NCBI GenBank assembly: GCA_035771175.1
Contig: CM069597.1
Span: 43,907,224 to 43,971,223 of the forward strand
DNA from: Paratinospora sagittata
Taxonomy: Eukaryota > Streptophyta > Magnoliopsida > Ranunculales > Menispermaceae
Length of the DNA: 64,000 nt
Direction of reading: 5' to 3'
Position numbers and translations under genes: made by a program. Within the stretch, counting starts at the first letter, position 1; every line of letters begins with the position of its first letter. A model generated the notes under the pieces. The model was given only the letters and a program-made list of their open reading frames with translations. It did no database searches and had not been told where the DNA came from. This document shows positions 49,801-55,264 of the stretch, piece by piece.

Positions 49801-50818
49801 AATATTTCCTTCAGCCCAAGGCTATGCTTCAAAAAAACATTGAATTCTCTTTGTGGCCCTAATTTCTGCATCAAAGCTGGTACGTAAATATAAAAAGTAG
49901 TGAGAAATGAAGATCAGTGACGTTCTTACTTCATAATATTCTAAATTTTATATAAATGTGGTTGTGAAGTAGTCATGAAGGGGGAAGATGGTACTCTAGA
50001 AATACTGCAAGATGGCATTCCCAATGAAGATTGGGAAAATTCCTGAATTGATTTGAAGTAAATAGATAGGTTTGAATTCTTTAAATGCTAAAACGCAAAC
50101 ACATGTGCACCCAAAAAGATCCTTGTTATCAATGTAAACATATGTTTTGGTACCTTCTGGTGTTAATACTTCTCCCAACACCTTTATCTGTGCATCTTGA
50201 ATCAATTTCATTGCAGCTGCTTGAGAATTATTATTCATCTTTTTTTTTTGTCCCTTTGGTTTCTTCTACTCACATTTTTGTGTTTTGTGCAGACTGTATC
50301 TGTTGGAAGGCGAAAATTCAGTGCTGACTTTCAGCTTGTATTCCGATTGATCAAGGGTCTCATCTTCCTGACATTTGTTGGAATTCTCGTCATTTTGATC
50401 GCTGTTCCTCATATGACTCCACGGGACATGATAGTATGCATTCTTGCATTCATGCCAAGTGGATGGGGAATACTTTTGGTCAGTTTTATTTTCCCAAGCA
50501 TATTTCTTTTTACTAGATTCTTTTTTCATAATCCTTTTTGTTCATTGTTACCTGTACTTCATTTTCCAGATTGCTCAAGCTTGTAAACCTCTCGTCCAAC
50601 GGGTTGGTTTGTGGGGCTCAGTCCGGACTCTTGCTCGGGGCTATGAACTTGTCATCGGTTTGCTTCTCTTCACGCCAGTTGCATTTCTTGCCTGGTTTCC
50701 ATTTGTCTCAGAATTCCAAACGCGAATGTTGTTCAACCAAGCTTTCAGCCGAGGTCTACAGATCTCTCGTATCCTTGGTGGGCAACGGAAGGAGCGTTCA
50801 TCCCGCAACAAAGAGTGA
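4439..50818 (+). CDS. CALS3-like: Callose synthase (1,3-beta-glucan synthase), CalS1/2/3 clade, CalS3-like; 5' end outside window
   Basis: Plasma-membrane enzyme of the GT48 family that polymerises UDP-glucose into callose at cell plates, plasmodesmata and sieve pores. Forty-one exons (listed in the four block entries) join in one frame: 5702 nt, giving 1899 codons plus stop after a 2-nt codon remainder. Family proteins are about 1950 residues, so only about 50 N-terminal residues are missing. The order is: N-terminal region with FRLDP-type start, FKS1 domain 1 (exons 6-9), N-terminal membrane helices (exons 13-19), cytosolic glucan synthase domain (about exons 20-37, with [11 protein letters not shown] and EQTLSRD), then C-terminal helices and the clade-typical end [10 protein letters not shown]. 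No stop or frameshift was found in any exon, so it looks functional. The subfamily is sure; choosing CalS3 over CalS1 or CalS2 rests on C-terminal phrases such as [13 protein letters not shown] and is inference. Confidence 0.95.
5127..5640. repeat. Dispersed repeat, two partial direct copies
   Basis: A unit with tcccacattgaaaggagaag at about 5170 recurs at about 5540 in diverged form (tttcacattgaaaagaaaaa). Both go on to a block of the type ttttggagcaaaaccc. The second copy is interrupted at 5640 and resumes at 6421, as shown by the word gagtaaaacc at both places. The 587 bp before this (4540-5126) show nothing recognisable. Confidence 0.6.
5641..6420. mobile_element. AT-rich non-autonomous DNA-transposon-like element E (780 bp)
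   Basis: It is inserted in the second copy of the 5127-5640 repeat, with a 10-bp direct repeat gagtaaaacc at 5631-5640 and 6421-6430. The ends are weakly inverted (a start like atagtacaaaatattga and an end whose complement starts aaggatcaaaaatttga). It has no coding potential. It aligns with 12041-12603 plus 17363-17670, so it shows the uninterrupted form of that repeat. The superfamily is unknown; a 10-bp duplication would suit Mutator-like or hAT-like elements. Confidence 0.6.
6905..7172 (+). mobile_element. SINE-like retroelement
   Basis: The unit starts near ttggtccaattgtcaggcaa, has a body with ggtctcaagggcgagtctgc and tgcatgggggcg, and ends in a T-rich/A-run (near 7160-7170). This resembles tRNA-derived plant SINEs with degenerate polymerase III boxes. 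It shares the later body words (cccatgggtggg-type and gtctcaag) with the unit at 30842-31060. Confidence 0.55.
7715..8515. mobile_element. Non-autonomous element with aggcg-rich ends
   Basis: The ends are rich in the words gaggcgtaagcctca and its complement (7725-7820 and 8380-8515). They flank about 550 bp of very AT-rich DNA without open frames. The same design, with ctcaaggcg and aggcgca words, is found at 43370-43955. The self-complementary ends suggest a foldback or hAT-type MITE. The exact borders are not clear. Confidence 0.5.
8600..8950 (+). pseudogene. L1-type LINE 3' remnant
   Basis: Around 8730-8770 the + strand reads a [19 protein letters not shown] string, matching the C-terminal Trp-x-x-Trp-x-Glu-x-Asn block of plant L1 ORF2. 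It is short and degraded, with no intact frame. Confidence 0.45.
8951..9982. other. Intron sequence, no gene; 2-copy 130-bp repeat at about 9330-9510
   Basis: Two diverged direct copies contain gaattctaatgcatac and gaattctgatgcataa, each followed by atattggttgtcaa or atattggctgtcaa. A 124-codon open stretch (9608-9982) runs into the splice acceptor before the exon at 9983 and is chance intron sequence. Confidence 0.55.
11290..11765 (-). pseudogene. L1-type LINE 3' fragment
   Basis: The minus strand encodes a string ending [18 protein letters not shown], like the end of plant L1 ORF2. The + strand start is T-rich (11300-11312), fitting the poly-A tail of a minus-strand insertion. It is a 5'-truncated remnant in callose synthase intron 5; 10808-11289 before it holds nothing recognisable. 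Confidence 0.5.
11770..12035 (-). mobile_element. Copia LTR (3' LTR, minus) with polypurine tract remnant
   Basis: Read on the minus strand, a purine tract (complement of tcccccctcaa, 12013-12023) is followed by tgttatggagataatttagg, the LTR start. A word of about 60 bp (aaaatatcgcaaatcaaata) is present twice in tandem (11911-11995). The same LTR start recurs at 20870-20968. Internal coding sequence is absent. Confidence 0.6.
12036..12603. mobile_element. Element E', left part (host of the nested copia)
   Basis: It aligns with element E at 5641-6220, including the runs aataataaactaataaatta and gaagcaagccacca. It starts with repeated attcgataaaattcgataa-type words (12150-12200). It breaks off at 12603 at the copia LTR and resumes at 17363 with aaagccaccatttcaaat, exactly as in the unbroken copy. 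Confidence 0.6.
12619..15099 (-). CDS. Copia gag-protease-integrase polyprotein, RT missing (826 aa)
   Basis: This is an open frame without stops, starting MAEELPTT. Gag spans about residues 1-240. A CX2CX4HX4C zinc knuckle ([14 protein letters not shown]) lies near 253, protease DSG ([11 protein letters not shown]) near 300, and the pre-integrase HHCC region ([17 protein letters not shown]) near 430-470. The integrase core has TDVWGPS near 493, [16 protein letters not shown] and [11 protein letters not shown] near 585. The frame leaves the normal pol sequence at about residue 809 (DDIPYNY, just before RT) and runs into the LTR palindrome ([11 protein letters not shown]), so the last 16 residues are LTR-encoded. 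It cannot act alone without RT, yet the frame is strikingly intact, suggesting recent arrival. Confidence 0.9.
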   Translation of the reverse strand: MAEELPTTSRPWQRSSMTNAKFEVEKFNGTNNFGMWQCEVQDLLFREGSHIALETKPKDMSDADWNFVNRQACGTIRLCLAKDQKYFVMKEAMAISLWKKLEDKYMTKSVENRLYLKKKLYRFQYKEGTPISEHLDKFNKILVDRLNLDVDPLDEDKALLLLNSLPESYEHLTTTLLYGKDEVKFGDVSNALVNNEYRRKDQRDHKEASPAALTVSRGRANNRSDRSSGRGRSRSKSKGHSSRQRLAKDECAYCHQKGHWKKDCPNKDKTTANVAQKAEEDSAFSVSSIDNQSDRWILDSGCSYHMCPNRHWFSKLDEFDGGVVLMGNNNTCQTKGIGTIRLKMHDGTTRRLTDVRYVPDLKKNLISLGVLDSSGYKVTIEGEVLKVVRGAFLAMKGTQKGNLYFLNGHTVIGSVSACTSSTDVSSDTSRLWHMRLGHVGEKALQTLIKQGYLKGAKTGKLDFCEHCILGKQTRVKFGTAIHRTKGTLDYVHTDVWGPSQNASLGGKRWFVTFIDDFSRYVWVYTMKHKDEVLDIFLIWKKMVETQMGRKIKRLRSDNGGEYKSDPFQKICENEGIVRHFTVPGTPQQNGVAERMNRTLVDKVCCMLSHSGLSKTFWAEALSYASHIINRLPATALDGKTPKEVWSGHPVSDYDSLHIFGCTAYFDVKESKLDPRSKKAIFMGFSEGVKAFRLWNPETKTIVKSRDVTFDESVMLKHTVSDKENRDPDLHQQVELDIPVTPSKSAEISNHPEEDDEEISVEVEAPGPDISQQPESIATSRPRREIRKPARYTDMVAYALPVTGDDIPYNYVAALVGGHQPFLLFTK
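15270..15620. repeat. Copia leader with about a dozen degenerate gatgaacagt repeats
   Basis: Between the LTR/primer site and gag, the word gatgaacagtg with a following gggc/ggacc block repeats every 20-35 bp, with interruptions. The segment is GC-rich against an AT-rich surrounding. It is open on both strands, but the translations are low-complexity. Confidence 0.7.
15858..16229 (-). repeat. Full-length copia LTR (5' LTR of inverted half)
   Basis: The minus strand matches the 3' LTR at 16998-17362 almost base for base after the first 60 bp. It includes tataaatagggcctta (TATA box) and the end ccgaaccacgtt...aaca. The primer site complement (tggctctgataccaa) lies 2 bp away at 15841-15855. Confidence 0.85.
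16316..16890 (+). pseudogene. Copia RNase H domain, separated from its RT
   Basis: It begins [18 protein letters not shown], the end of the RT-RNase H connection, directly after a partial LTR. After a stop near 16410 it reads [58 protein letters not shown] and NPADMLTK to 16890. The catalytic Asp, Glu and Asp positions are kept. A G/A-rich polypurine tract (gaggtggaggtggagat, about 16979-16996) and the 3' LTR follow. Confidence 0.85.
16998..17362 (+). repeat. Copia 3' LTR (365 bp)
   Basis: It starts tgtgggatccaccc and ends cgcacaaca. It includes the palindrome at about 17035-17065, a TATA box (tataaatagg near 17157) and the block ccgaaccacgtta. It is followed by aaacaaag of element E', giving a 4-5 bp duplication with ...aaaac at 12603. 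Confidence 0.85.
17363..17935. mobile_element. Element E', right part, with duplicated 3' end
   Basis: It resumes the repeat interrupted at 12603. The E-type end (attctttgaacttctctaa ... ttctccaaattaattcta ... ttcgatccttgg) occurs at about 17540-17665 and again, diverged, at about 17800-17935. Either two copies overlap or the end was duplicated. No coding sequence is seen. Confidence 0.5.
17936..20074 (-). mobile_element. Copia family A, second copy (inverted, truncated)
   Basis: The 5' LTR is 19840-20074 on the minus strand, and looks base-identical to the + copy's 5' LTR (673-907). Gag is open from 19875 to 19294 (193 codons, without the stops of the + copy). Degraded pre-integrase and integrase sequence follows to about 18350, then the pre-RT linker to 17936, where the element is cut off. 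RT, RNase H and the 3' LTR are missing. The two family A copies are complementary in content: this one keeps integrase, the other keeps RT/RNase H. Confidence 0.88.
18649..19075 (-). repeat. Tandem duplication inside copia A integrase
   Basis: Two direct copies of about 214 bp (18649-18861 and 18862-19075) each encode [23 protein letters not shown] and [12 protein letters not shown]. They differ by several substitutions and small indels, so the duplication is not very recent. Confidence 0.75.
20075..20660. repeat. Inverted copy of the 109-672 flank
   Basis: The reverse complement follows 109-672 with only scattered differences, starting directly at the copia LTR edge (tgttcacatcattcaaaac). 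So the segment was duplicated together with the retrotransposon, not by two independent insertions. Confidence 0.78.
20685..20968 (-). pseudogene. Copia gag fragment fused to LTR fragment
   Basis: The minus strand starts at 20968 with tgttatggagataatttagg, the LTR of the 11770-12035 family. At about 20870 it passes straight into gag-like sequence: [17 protein letters not shown], then, after a stop, [19 protein letters not shown]. The latter is a conserved gag block of plant copia elements. Leader and most of gag are missing. Confidence 0.6.
21179..21277 (+). repeat. Two-copy 50-bp tandem repeat
   Basis: The word agtaaacaactttgagctat with its following tattggtctttttagtgatt occurs twice in direct succession, nearly identical. 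Confidence 0.75.
21310..21975 (+). repeat. Three-copy 232-bp tandem repeat
   Basis: Copies start at about 21310, 21541 and 21773. Each has ctatccaaatagc, aatgtagcaaagctacaatt, catgttgccttgtttattt, ggatttgatggggttgg and a T run of variable length. The second and third are nearly identical; the first is more diverged. No coding function is visible. Confidence 0.8.
22980..23374 (+). pseudogene. Copia B1 gag fragment
   Basis: It reads [38 protein letters not shown] and [18 protein letters not shown], the UBN2-type gag block. The frame upstream to 22397 stays open but is low-complexity leader (His/Arg/Ala-rich). After 23374 a deletion has removed the gag end and zinc knuckle, since protease starts 40 bp later in another frame. 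Confidence 0.75.
23358..25223 (+). pseudogene. Copia B1 protease and integrase remnants
   Basis: Protease [15 protein letters not shown] is at about 23427. The pre-integrase HHCC box ([24 protein letters not shown]) is at about 23833-23955. The integrase core has [29 protein letters not shown] and [10 protein letters not shown]; a stop follows near 24324. A second frame (24375-25223) carries [30 protein letters not shown] and [14 protein letters not shown] to the pre-RT linker. The integrase Glu-box is altered (DNAR for DNGG). Confidence 0.85.
25224..26636 (+). pseudogene. Copia B1 reverse transcriptase and RNase H remnants
   Basis: RT is split by stops near 25300 and 25556 and by a deletion at about 25384, where B2 keeps about 60 bp more. 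The 25596-25943 frame has [14 protein letters not shown] and [15 protein letters not shown]. 25958-26305 has [38 protein letters not shown] and ARSSAEAEF, then a stop; a degraded RNase H end reaches about 26630. Confidence 0.85.
27684..27706 (+). repeat. (CT)n microsatellite
   Basis: An uninterrupted run of about eleven CT units lies in AT-rich intron sequence. Confidence 0.8.
28283..29435 (+). CDS. CALS3-like: Callose synthase exons 6-11 (FKS1 domain 1 region)
   Basis: Exons: 28283-28375, 28491-28582, 28692-28818, 28960-29097, 29187-29263, 29342-29435. Translations include [70 protein letters not shown] and [11 protein letters not shown], the conserved FKS1 domain 1 stretch of plant callose synthases. 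Two Trp codons are split TG/G across introns, as in relatives. Introns inside the block are only 78-141 bp, in contrast with the 17.5-kb intron before it and the 7.4-kb intron after it. All borders are GT-AG. Confidence 0.94.
29942..30150 (+). mobile_element. tRNA-derived SINE
   Basis: A box A-like block (taatggcttagtggtag) and a box B-like block (acttcgaatcc) are spaced as in a tRNA gene, followed by a GC-rich body (ggccttgtgggtgggtagcg) and an end ataccacggttatcaaaata. The last 75 bp recur in reverse at 36307-36385. Confidence 0.7.
30842..31060 (+). mobile_element. SINE-like unit
   Basis: The body has aaggagttggcccaacaaca, ggaggtctcaagtttaggc and cccatgggaaggaatggatg, then a T-rich end followed by an (AT)n(AG)n microsatellite (31060-31100). 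Its layout is like the 6905-7172 unit. The borders are approximate. Confidence 0.5.
31100..32083 (+). pseudogene. RTE-type LINE reverse transcriptase, 5' half (split by copia B2)
   Basis: Translated pieces include an [25 protein letters not shown] linker at about 31110-31180, [15 protein letters not shown] at about 31530-31570, and at 31900-32070 the RT core [20 protein letters not shown] with [11 protein letters not shown]. Many stops make it a pseudogene. The frame is cut at 32083 by the copia LTR and goes on at 34741. Confidence 0.7.
32084..34735 (+). mobile_element. Ty1/copia LTR retrotransposon B2, internally deleted (2.65 kb)
   Basis: The LTRs are 32084-32359 and 34460-34735, 276 bp each, with 12 differences by my count (about 4%). 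A perfect 5-bp target duplication attag lies at 32079-32083 and 34736-34740. The primer site tggtatcagagccc starts at 32360 and the polypurine tract gagggggag lies at 34451. Leader sequence joins at about 32735 straight to the pre-RT linker, so gag, protease and integrase are deleted. RT and RNase H remain with few lesions. It is inserted in an RTE LINE. Confidence 0.95.
32735..34450 (+). pseudogene. Copia B2 RT-RNase H
   Basis: The linker [13 protein letters not shown] opens it; a stop follows at about 33070. [36 protein letters not shown] and a frameshift near 33350 come next. The last frame, 33601-34500, is open for 299 codons with [52 protein letters not shown] and [11 protein letters not shown]. 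Compared with B1 it lacks about 140 bp around [12 protein letters not shown], between RT and RNase H. Confidence 0.85.
34741..35430 (+). pseudogene. RTE-type LINE, 3' half, with 3-copy tandem repeat
   Basis: After the copia target duplication the LINE goes on (RNTNVEL at 34741, a [14 protein letters not shown] block, then at 35270-35330 a WFGYI-like block followed by VRKS). Between, at about 34911-35090, a 65-70 bp word (ctatgatcgatacatcccgt, taatgtaatagaattt) occurs three times. Confidence 0.6.
35431..36830. other. Intron sequence, no gene; poly-T and antisense SINE tail
   Basis: A pyrimidine/T run lies at about 35765-35815. At 36307-36385 the sequence is the reverse complement of the SINE end at 30070-30150 (ataaccgtggtatccagtat, ccacggggccgccacccacc). 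The rest shows nothing recognisable, apart from the pyrimidine tract and acceptor before the exon at 36831. Confidence 0.55.
36831..41689 (+). CDS. CALS3-like: Callose synthase exons 12-27 (N-terminal membrane helices and start of catalytic loop)
   Basis: Exons: 36831-36953, 37039-37156, 37528-37862, 38032-38084, 38178-38238, 38744-38825, 38898-38947, 39043-39129, 39593-39727, 39871-39965, 40342-40426, 40502-40662, 40803-40926, 41021-41118, 41268-41430, 41538-41689. Hydrophobic stretches include [36 protein letters not shown] and [15 protein letters not shown]. The loop then opens with [50 protein letters not shown] and [20 protein letters not shown]. Exon 26 ends with a GC donor (41431-41432); the other introns are GT-AG. 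The stretch in exon 26 (ILDSSHGG onward) is the most diverged part of the protein. Confidence 0.94.
42186..42575 (+). repeat. Three-copy tandem repeat in intron 27
   Basis: The word gacaaaaccggacaagtttt occurs at about 42194, 42322 and 42464, each followed by gt(g/c)ccaccc and later atgtggaaggga and gctaa. Copies differ by internal deletions. The rest of the 1.2-kb intron (41690-42906) holds no gene. Confidence 0.75.
42907..50818 (+). CDS. CALS3-like: Callose synthase exons 28-41 (glucan synthase core and C-terminal membrane domain)
   Basis: Exons: 42907-43016, 44091-44216, 44349-44417, 44522-44711, 44795-44963, 45419-45538, 45626-45744, 45925-46008, 47790-47902, 47992-48221, 48313-49110, 49182-49232, 50293-50478, 50570-50818 (TGA at 50816-50818). 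Core motifs include [89 protein letters not shown] and [19 protein letters not shown]. The 798-bp exon 38 carries several membrane helices. The protein ends [19 protein letters not shown] followed by the ILGGQRKE tail. Reading frame and splice phases agree throughout. Confidence 0.95.
43370..43955. mobile_element. Non-autonomous element with aggcg-rich ends (second copy type)
   Basis: The ends carry ctcaaggcgaaaag, aggcgcatgcctttg and gaggcgcatgatg words around an AT-rich core, as at 7715-8515. The borders are approximate. It lies in callose synthase intron 28, which is otherwise unremarkable. Confidence 0.45.
46009..47789 (+). other. Callose synthase intron 35 (1.8 kb) with a SINE at 47084-47281
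   Basis: The SINE has a box A-like ggtgcaattggtaaatagg and box B-like ttttaggttcaacttctacc, a body with ggaacggtgctgataactcc, and an A-rich tail (aaaaaaaataaaaaaataa) at about 47262-47284. The rest of the intron shows nothing recognisable. Confidence 0.65.
49233..50292 (+). other. Callose synthase intron 39 (1.06 kb), nothing recognised
   Basis: AT-rich sequence between the exon ending VVLLVMK and the exon starting TVSVGRRKF. It has GT and AG borders and no coding or repeat signal that I can support. Confidence 0.6.
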
Positions 50819-51741
50819 GGTGAATGCACATTCAAAACTGTTTTTGCAAACCAAATCTGCATTACGCATTGTCCAGAATGCACTTCAAAGATCAAGAATT
50901 GGTATCTTTTTCAGGTAGTGTGCACATTACCTGATATTTTTCCGATTGTAATATTTTGTTGTGATTATTATACATGATAGACAGGTGAAATTTGTTAATT
51001 TAAATAGGCTCGTCTCTACCGGGCATCTTTTCTTAGTTGTGCATTCTTTAAAAACCGTTTCTCTCTCCTTTTTTTTTTTCTGCAAGAAATTAGAATGGTT
51101 AATGTGGGAGGCTGATGGTCTCTGAATATGCCTTCTTACTGCAGCCGGGATTCTTTGAAAACCTTTTTTTTATCACATGGAATTAGATGCTTTGTCTGAG
51201 AGGGAGATGATCTCTCAGCTGCCGTAATTCAATCATATAATTTTCCATACAGAACCATGGACTGAATTGGGGATCTTTTGTTGTTGTCTTGATGTCTTTT
51301 ATCTGAATGGTCCAATTCAATCATAATCTTTCTGTGCGCACCTAATAATGGAAATTGTTACTGCTGACAACTTATTGCCAGTGTTGTTGTGTTGCTGTCT
51401 TTAGCTAGGAAAATGTTTTGTTGAGTTGGTCATGGTGTTGGTACTGAGGGGAGTGGAGGAGGTCTGCTGTGTATTTGTAACCTTTTTTCTCTTTCTTTCT
51501 TTCTTTTAATTTTGTTTTTGCTTAATAGCTTATTGTTTGCTTTATGGTGGGGATAAAAGACGTTATGGATTGGGTAACATTCACACCAAATACAATTTAA
51601 CTAAGCTTTTTTCAACTAAATAAGGTTGGTTATATAAATTTGCTTTTTTCACTTTGTTTTATAAAAGGCCAAGTTGGAAGTAGTGTGGAAACAATAGAAG
51701 AAAAGGGGGGAGAAGGATCGAGCTTGAGCTCTGATACCAAT
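50819..51741. other. Callose synthase 3' region
   Basis: This is presumed 3' UTR and flank after the TGA at 50816-50818. Several T-rich stretches are present; no clear single poly-A signal can be chosen. Confidence 0.5.
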
Positions 51742-51986
51742 TGACGGGGGAGCAAAGTAGAAACAGAGATGGGAATATTAAAACTTGTGTATTCATTCAA
51801 TGATTTGCAATTACAACATATACACATTTATAGTGAAATAATCAATCAATGTAACGACACTATTGATTGATTGCCAATGATTGTACAAGTTAATTAAAGA
51901 GTGTACATAAATCTCATAAATTACGTGCAAGAAAGAAAGAAATTGAAATCTAAGTCATTAATATTTGCTGCATCAGTTATCCTACA
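51728..51986 (-). mobile_element. Copia LTR with primer binding site (minus strand), truncated element
   Basis: On the minus strand a 245-bp LTR (51986 down to 51742) starts tgtaggataactg, has a TATA box (actataaatgtg, complement at about 51825-51836) and ends cccgtca. It is followed by attggtatcagagc (complement at 51728-51741), a tRNA-Met primer site, and a short leader to about 51650. Gag and pol are absent. Confidence 0.7.
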
Positions 51987-52967
51987 TGTTGTGATGCAAT
52001 TGTGGACATGAATTTGCATGCAATGAAGATGTCACAAGCGTATTTCCTAAAGCAGACTCAGGAACGTTATTCAAGCAAAAAAAGCATTACTAAGTTGAAT
52101 GTGGCATCTTGGTTTATAGCAAACAGAGAACAAACTTCTTGGAAGAAACAACTTTTACCCTTTGTCAGCTCAAGTGCTTGTAACTTGAATCAAGAACGTT
52201 AGGCCCTGTTTGCTGCAGAATTGACAAAGAAAAAAAGAAAAAGGTTTTCTGCTTCTGAAAGCAAAGATCTATTGAATGCCCTTGGTTTGGTTGTTTCCTA
52301 TTTGGACATCAACCCATAGGTTTTCTCAAACCAAACGAGACTTTAAAAAAAAAAACTATACATACGATGCATGGTTAGCTTCTATTCTGCAGGAAAACAT
52401 AATTCTAACGTAAATAAAGCGCAGCGATTGTACCATATGCAGAGTTTTTACCCATTGACGTTTTATGTGTTTCATCACCAATTCAGATACCACACCGAGA
52501 TGTATCGCATGCATGACGATAGTGTCTCATCAAATAAAAATGTCATTGGAAACAATTATGAAAATAAGCTGATCAGGTGGTAGATTTTAGTAGGAAGATT
52601 CCGATCTTCGTGATCTGATTGGTTGTAAAAAATCATGCATATTAAATAGTATAAGCGAAGAATTATTTTGTATATTTTCCTCTTCTTCTTTTTATTCTTT
52701 TTTTTTTTTTTGTCAATTTGGTTCAGAAGTTTAATTTCAGAATGAATATTGGCCTACCATAATTTTAAACCCCTCAGTTGCGTTTGCATCACCTAAAACT
52801 CATAATAAAACGTACCATGTGACATCTTTTATTGATCATCACATGTGGTCAGTCATCATTGATGCTAGACATTCCATAAGCTCTCTTCCCTTTCTAGTTT
52901 CTCTAACAAATTTTCTTTCACCAGTTACTTCCACGTCTCAAACTCGAGCCTGCTACTTCCAATTCTA
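51987..52967. other. Intergenic region upstream of the STIG1-like gene
   Basis: It is AT-rich. Short open stretches near 52002-52202 and 52371-52583 have no family signal. A poly-T run lies at about 52700. The promoter of the gene at 52968 must lie here; no convincing TATA box was chosen. Confidence 0.5.
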
Positions 52968-53438
52968 ATGACTTATTTCACCGTTAATCTCTTCTTGCTC
53001 CTCCTTGTATTGCATGAGCTACCATCATTAGTCTTATCAGTTACTTCACTTGGTAATAATCACAGCGATGAATCTCCAAATGCTTTTGCTCCTACTGGTT
53101 TTCCTTCTACACTAAGCCCTTCTTTGCCGTCACTTGAGCCAAGAAGTTACAGGTTGAGAATACCAGGGAAGAAGCGCATGTTGTGCAACGAGCAGAACTC
53201 AATTTATGCTTGTAAAGCTTTCTCGGAGCGCCATGTCTGTTGCTTCAACCGTTTCTGCCGAGACGTCTCTTGTGACCCGTTTCACTGTGGTTTTTGTGGG
53301 CGCAAGTGCAAGCATGGGATGAGGTGCTGTGGGGGAGTTTGTGTTGACTGCAGAAGCAATAGGAATCACTGTGGTAGGTGTTGGAATTCTTGTGCTGCTG
53401 ATGAAAACTGTTCCTTTGGCATGTGTGGCTATGCCTAA
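52968..53438 (+). CDS. STIG1-like secreted cysteine-rich protein
   Basis: This is a single-exon gene of 156 codons plus TAA. Residues 1 to about 24 form a signal peptide (MTYFTVNLFLLLLVLHELPS), followed by a Ser/Pro-rich stretch to about residue 70. The C-terminal half has 18 cysteines by my count, in blocks such as HVCCFNRFC, CGFCGRKC, RCCGGVCVDC and HCGRCWNSC, the pattern of the stigma-specific STIG1 family. Known members are secreted; some act in stigma exudate and pollen-tube growth through receptor kinases, and others have vegetative roles. The length fits the family (about 140-160). A poly-A signal aataaat lies at 53613-53619. The start is the only ATG giving a signal peptide. The exact role of this member cannot be told. 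Confidence 0.92.
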   Translation: MTYFTVNLFLLLLVLHELPSLVLSVTSLGNNHSDESPNAFAPTGFPSTLSPSLPSLEPRSYRLRIPGKKRMLCNEQNSIYACKAFSERHVCCFNRFCRDVSCDPFHCGFCGRKCKHGMRCCGGVCVDCRSNRNHCGRCWNSCAADENCSFGMCGYA

Positions 53439-55090
53439 TGCCCTTGGTGTGTGTCTCTCTCTCAATGGAAGAAAAGCTTGAATGAGATTTCATTCTCTCT
53501 GATATTCTCTTGATGGCTTGAGATGATTAAGCTGTGATTCTTATTAGTAGATGTATTTGGGCCAGCAATAATTAATTTGATATGTGTATGAAGTAAAAAA
53601 CTCAATTCAGCTCAATAAATCTTTTCCTTTAAACTGTACAGAGTTGGCCACATTAATTTGTTTCCTCTAGTCTGTTCTATCAAGAACTAAATAGATTCAT
53701 GTTGTAATTGATCTGTCAAAGTTTTTACACTACTTGTCAACTACCTAACGTAATTTTGTTCTATTATTTGGGATTGGGACAGACTTTTTATAAAGATGTG
53801 GAAAATATACATACCGCGAAGTTATGAAGTGAAAACTAAAAATCATTTTGAAGAAGTTGACATACTGATCAACTTAGTAACTCGTGTTTATATTATCTCG
53901 AAAACTTGTAGTTAAGAGAGCAATTAAGTAATTGATTCTTGGGAGAAAGACAAAAAAACACTTTTTAATCGTTTTCTGAAAACGTGTTGTCTTCTTACTA
54001 AAATTGTTAAAAATTGTCTTCGAATAATTAACTAAATGTGTTTTCTTTGTTTTTAGATTTTTAAATATAGAAAATTGTATTTAAATTACAAACCAAACGA
54101 GCTCAGCCTTCAACTCAAGATAGATATTCCAGAGGAATAATCTTGGCGTGGTGGTGTTGTTATTTAAGCTTGTGGTTGAATATCATGCCCTAACAAAGAT
54201 TAATGCAATTTGATAGCTATAACATCAAGGATACAATATGAATTAGAATCGATGGAATAAAATACCTTAAAGGACTTTCTATAGATTAAAGAGCTTCTCA
54301 AAACACAAGTTATTCAAAGTAAAAATTAAAAATTGCTTTAGATCTAATAGTTTATTCCTATTCTTTTTTTTGTTGCTTTTTTGAATTTTGATTTACCAAA
54401 CTCTACATAGTATAGACTGGACAAACAAGATATAGAGAGATAAAAACATGAATTCATCATTTGTATATACCAATCCTATGATTTTAAACCAACAGATTTA
54501 TTAAATAACTCTTAAGTAAAAGTAATATTAACACACATTTTGCTCATAAAATAAAATTTAAATCACAAACTAAACGGACCTGCCAATTTTAATAATCTAC
54601 CAAGCACAATTCAAATCCCACTAATTAGATCAAGAGTACAAATGAGTTATTGGACCCACAAATACAAGTTGTACAACCAAAGGAAGTCGTTTCACCATTG
54701 CCAAAGAAGGGCTAGGTCTTTGTCAATGGAGGAAGAGATGTTAGGATTTTTTTTTCTCCGTTATTTGAAACACAAGTGGGATCAAGACGTCCACGCTCGT
54801 GTTTTAAACAAATAATTTTTTATTTTGATGAATGTGTTTTTCTCAAAAAAATGCCTTGAATCAAAACTTATGCGTTTAGTACAAGATAAATTTATACTAA
54901 AGGCGTTTTCTAAAAAATGTCTTCGACATGGCCCATTGAAAAAAAAATCAATTTTCTTTATGAACAGTTAACCTGTGAAAGTTGAGAAATTTTATTAATG
55001 TTTCTAAAAATTAAGTATTTTTGACATTATTTTGAAAAACAAGGGCAATCATGTCAAAAATCTCGTATCATTTCTAAGGGTTTTTCCTTC
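53439..55090. other. Intergenic, AT-rich, no gene recognised
   Basis: No frame with family signal was found. Words such as aaaggcgttttctaaaaaat (about 54900) resemble the gcgtctt words of the elements downstream and may be old element ends. Confidence 0.5.
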
Positions 55091-55264
55091 ATTAGTATAA
55101 TTAATTAAAATTATGACCCTAATACCAAATTTTTCAAAATTATGACCTATATACCCAACATTCAACAATGTTCTTTTCCGCGTAGGCCCAAATTGATTTT
55201 TTTTTTTTGCCACGTAGAAGGCGTCTTCCTAAAAAACGCATTCAGTTAATTTTTTTTTTAAAGT

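Noticed and set aside
53199..53493. Minus-strand frames of 82-88 codons
   Set aside because: They are antisense shadows of the STIG1-like coding sequence and its 3' end.
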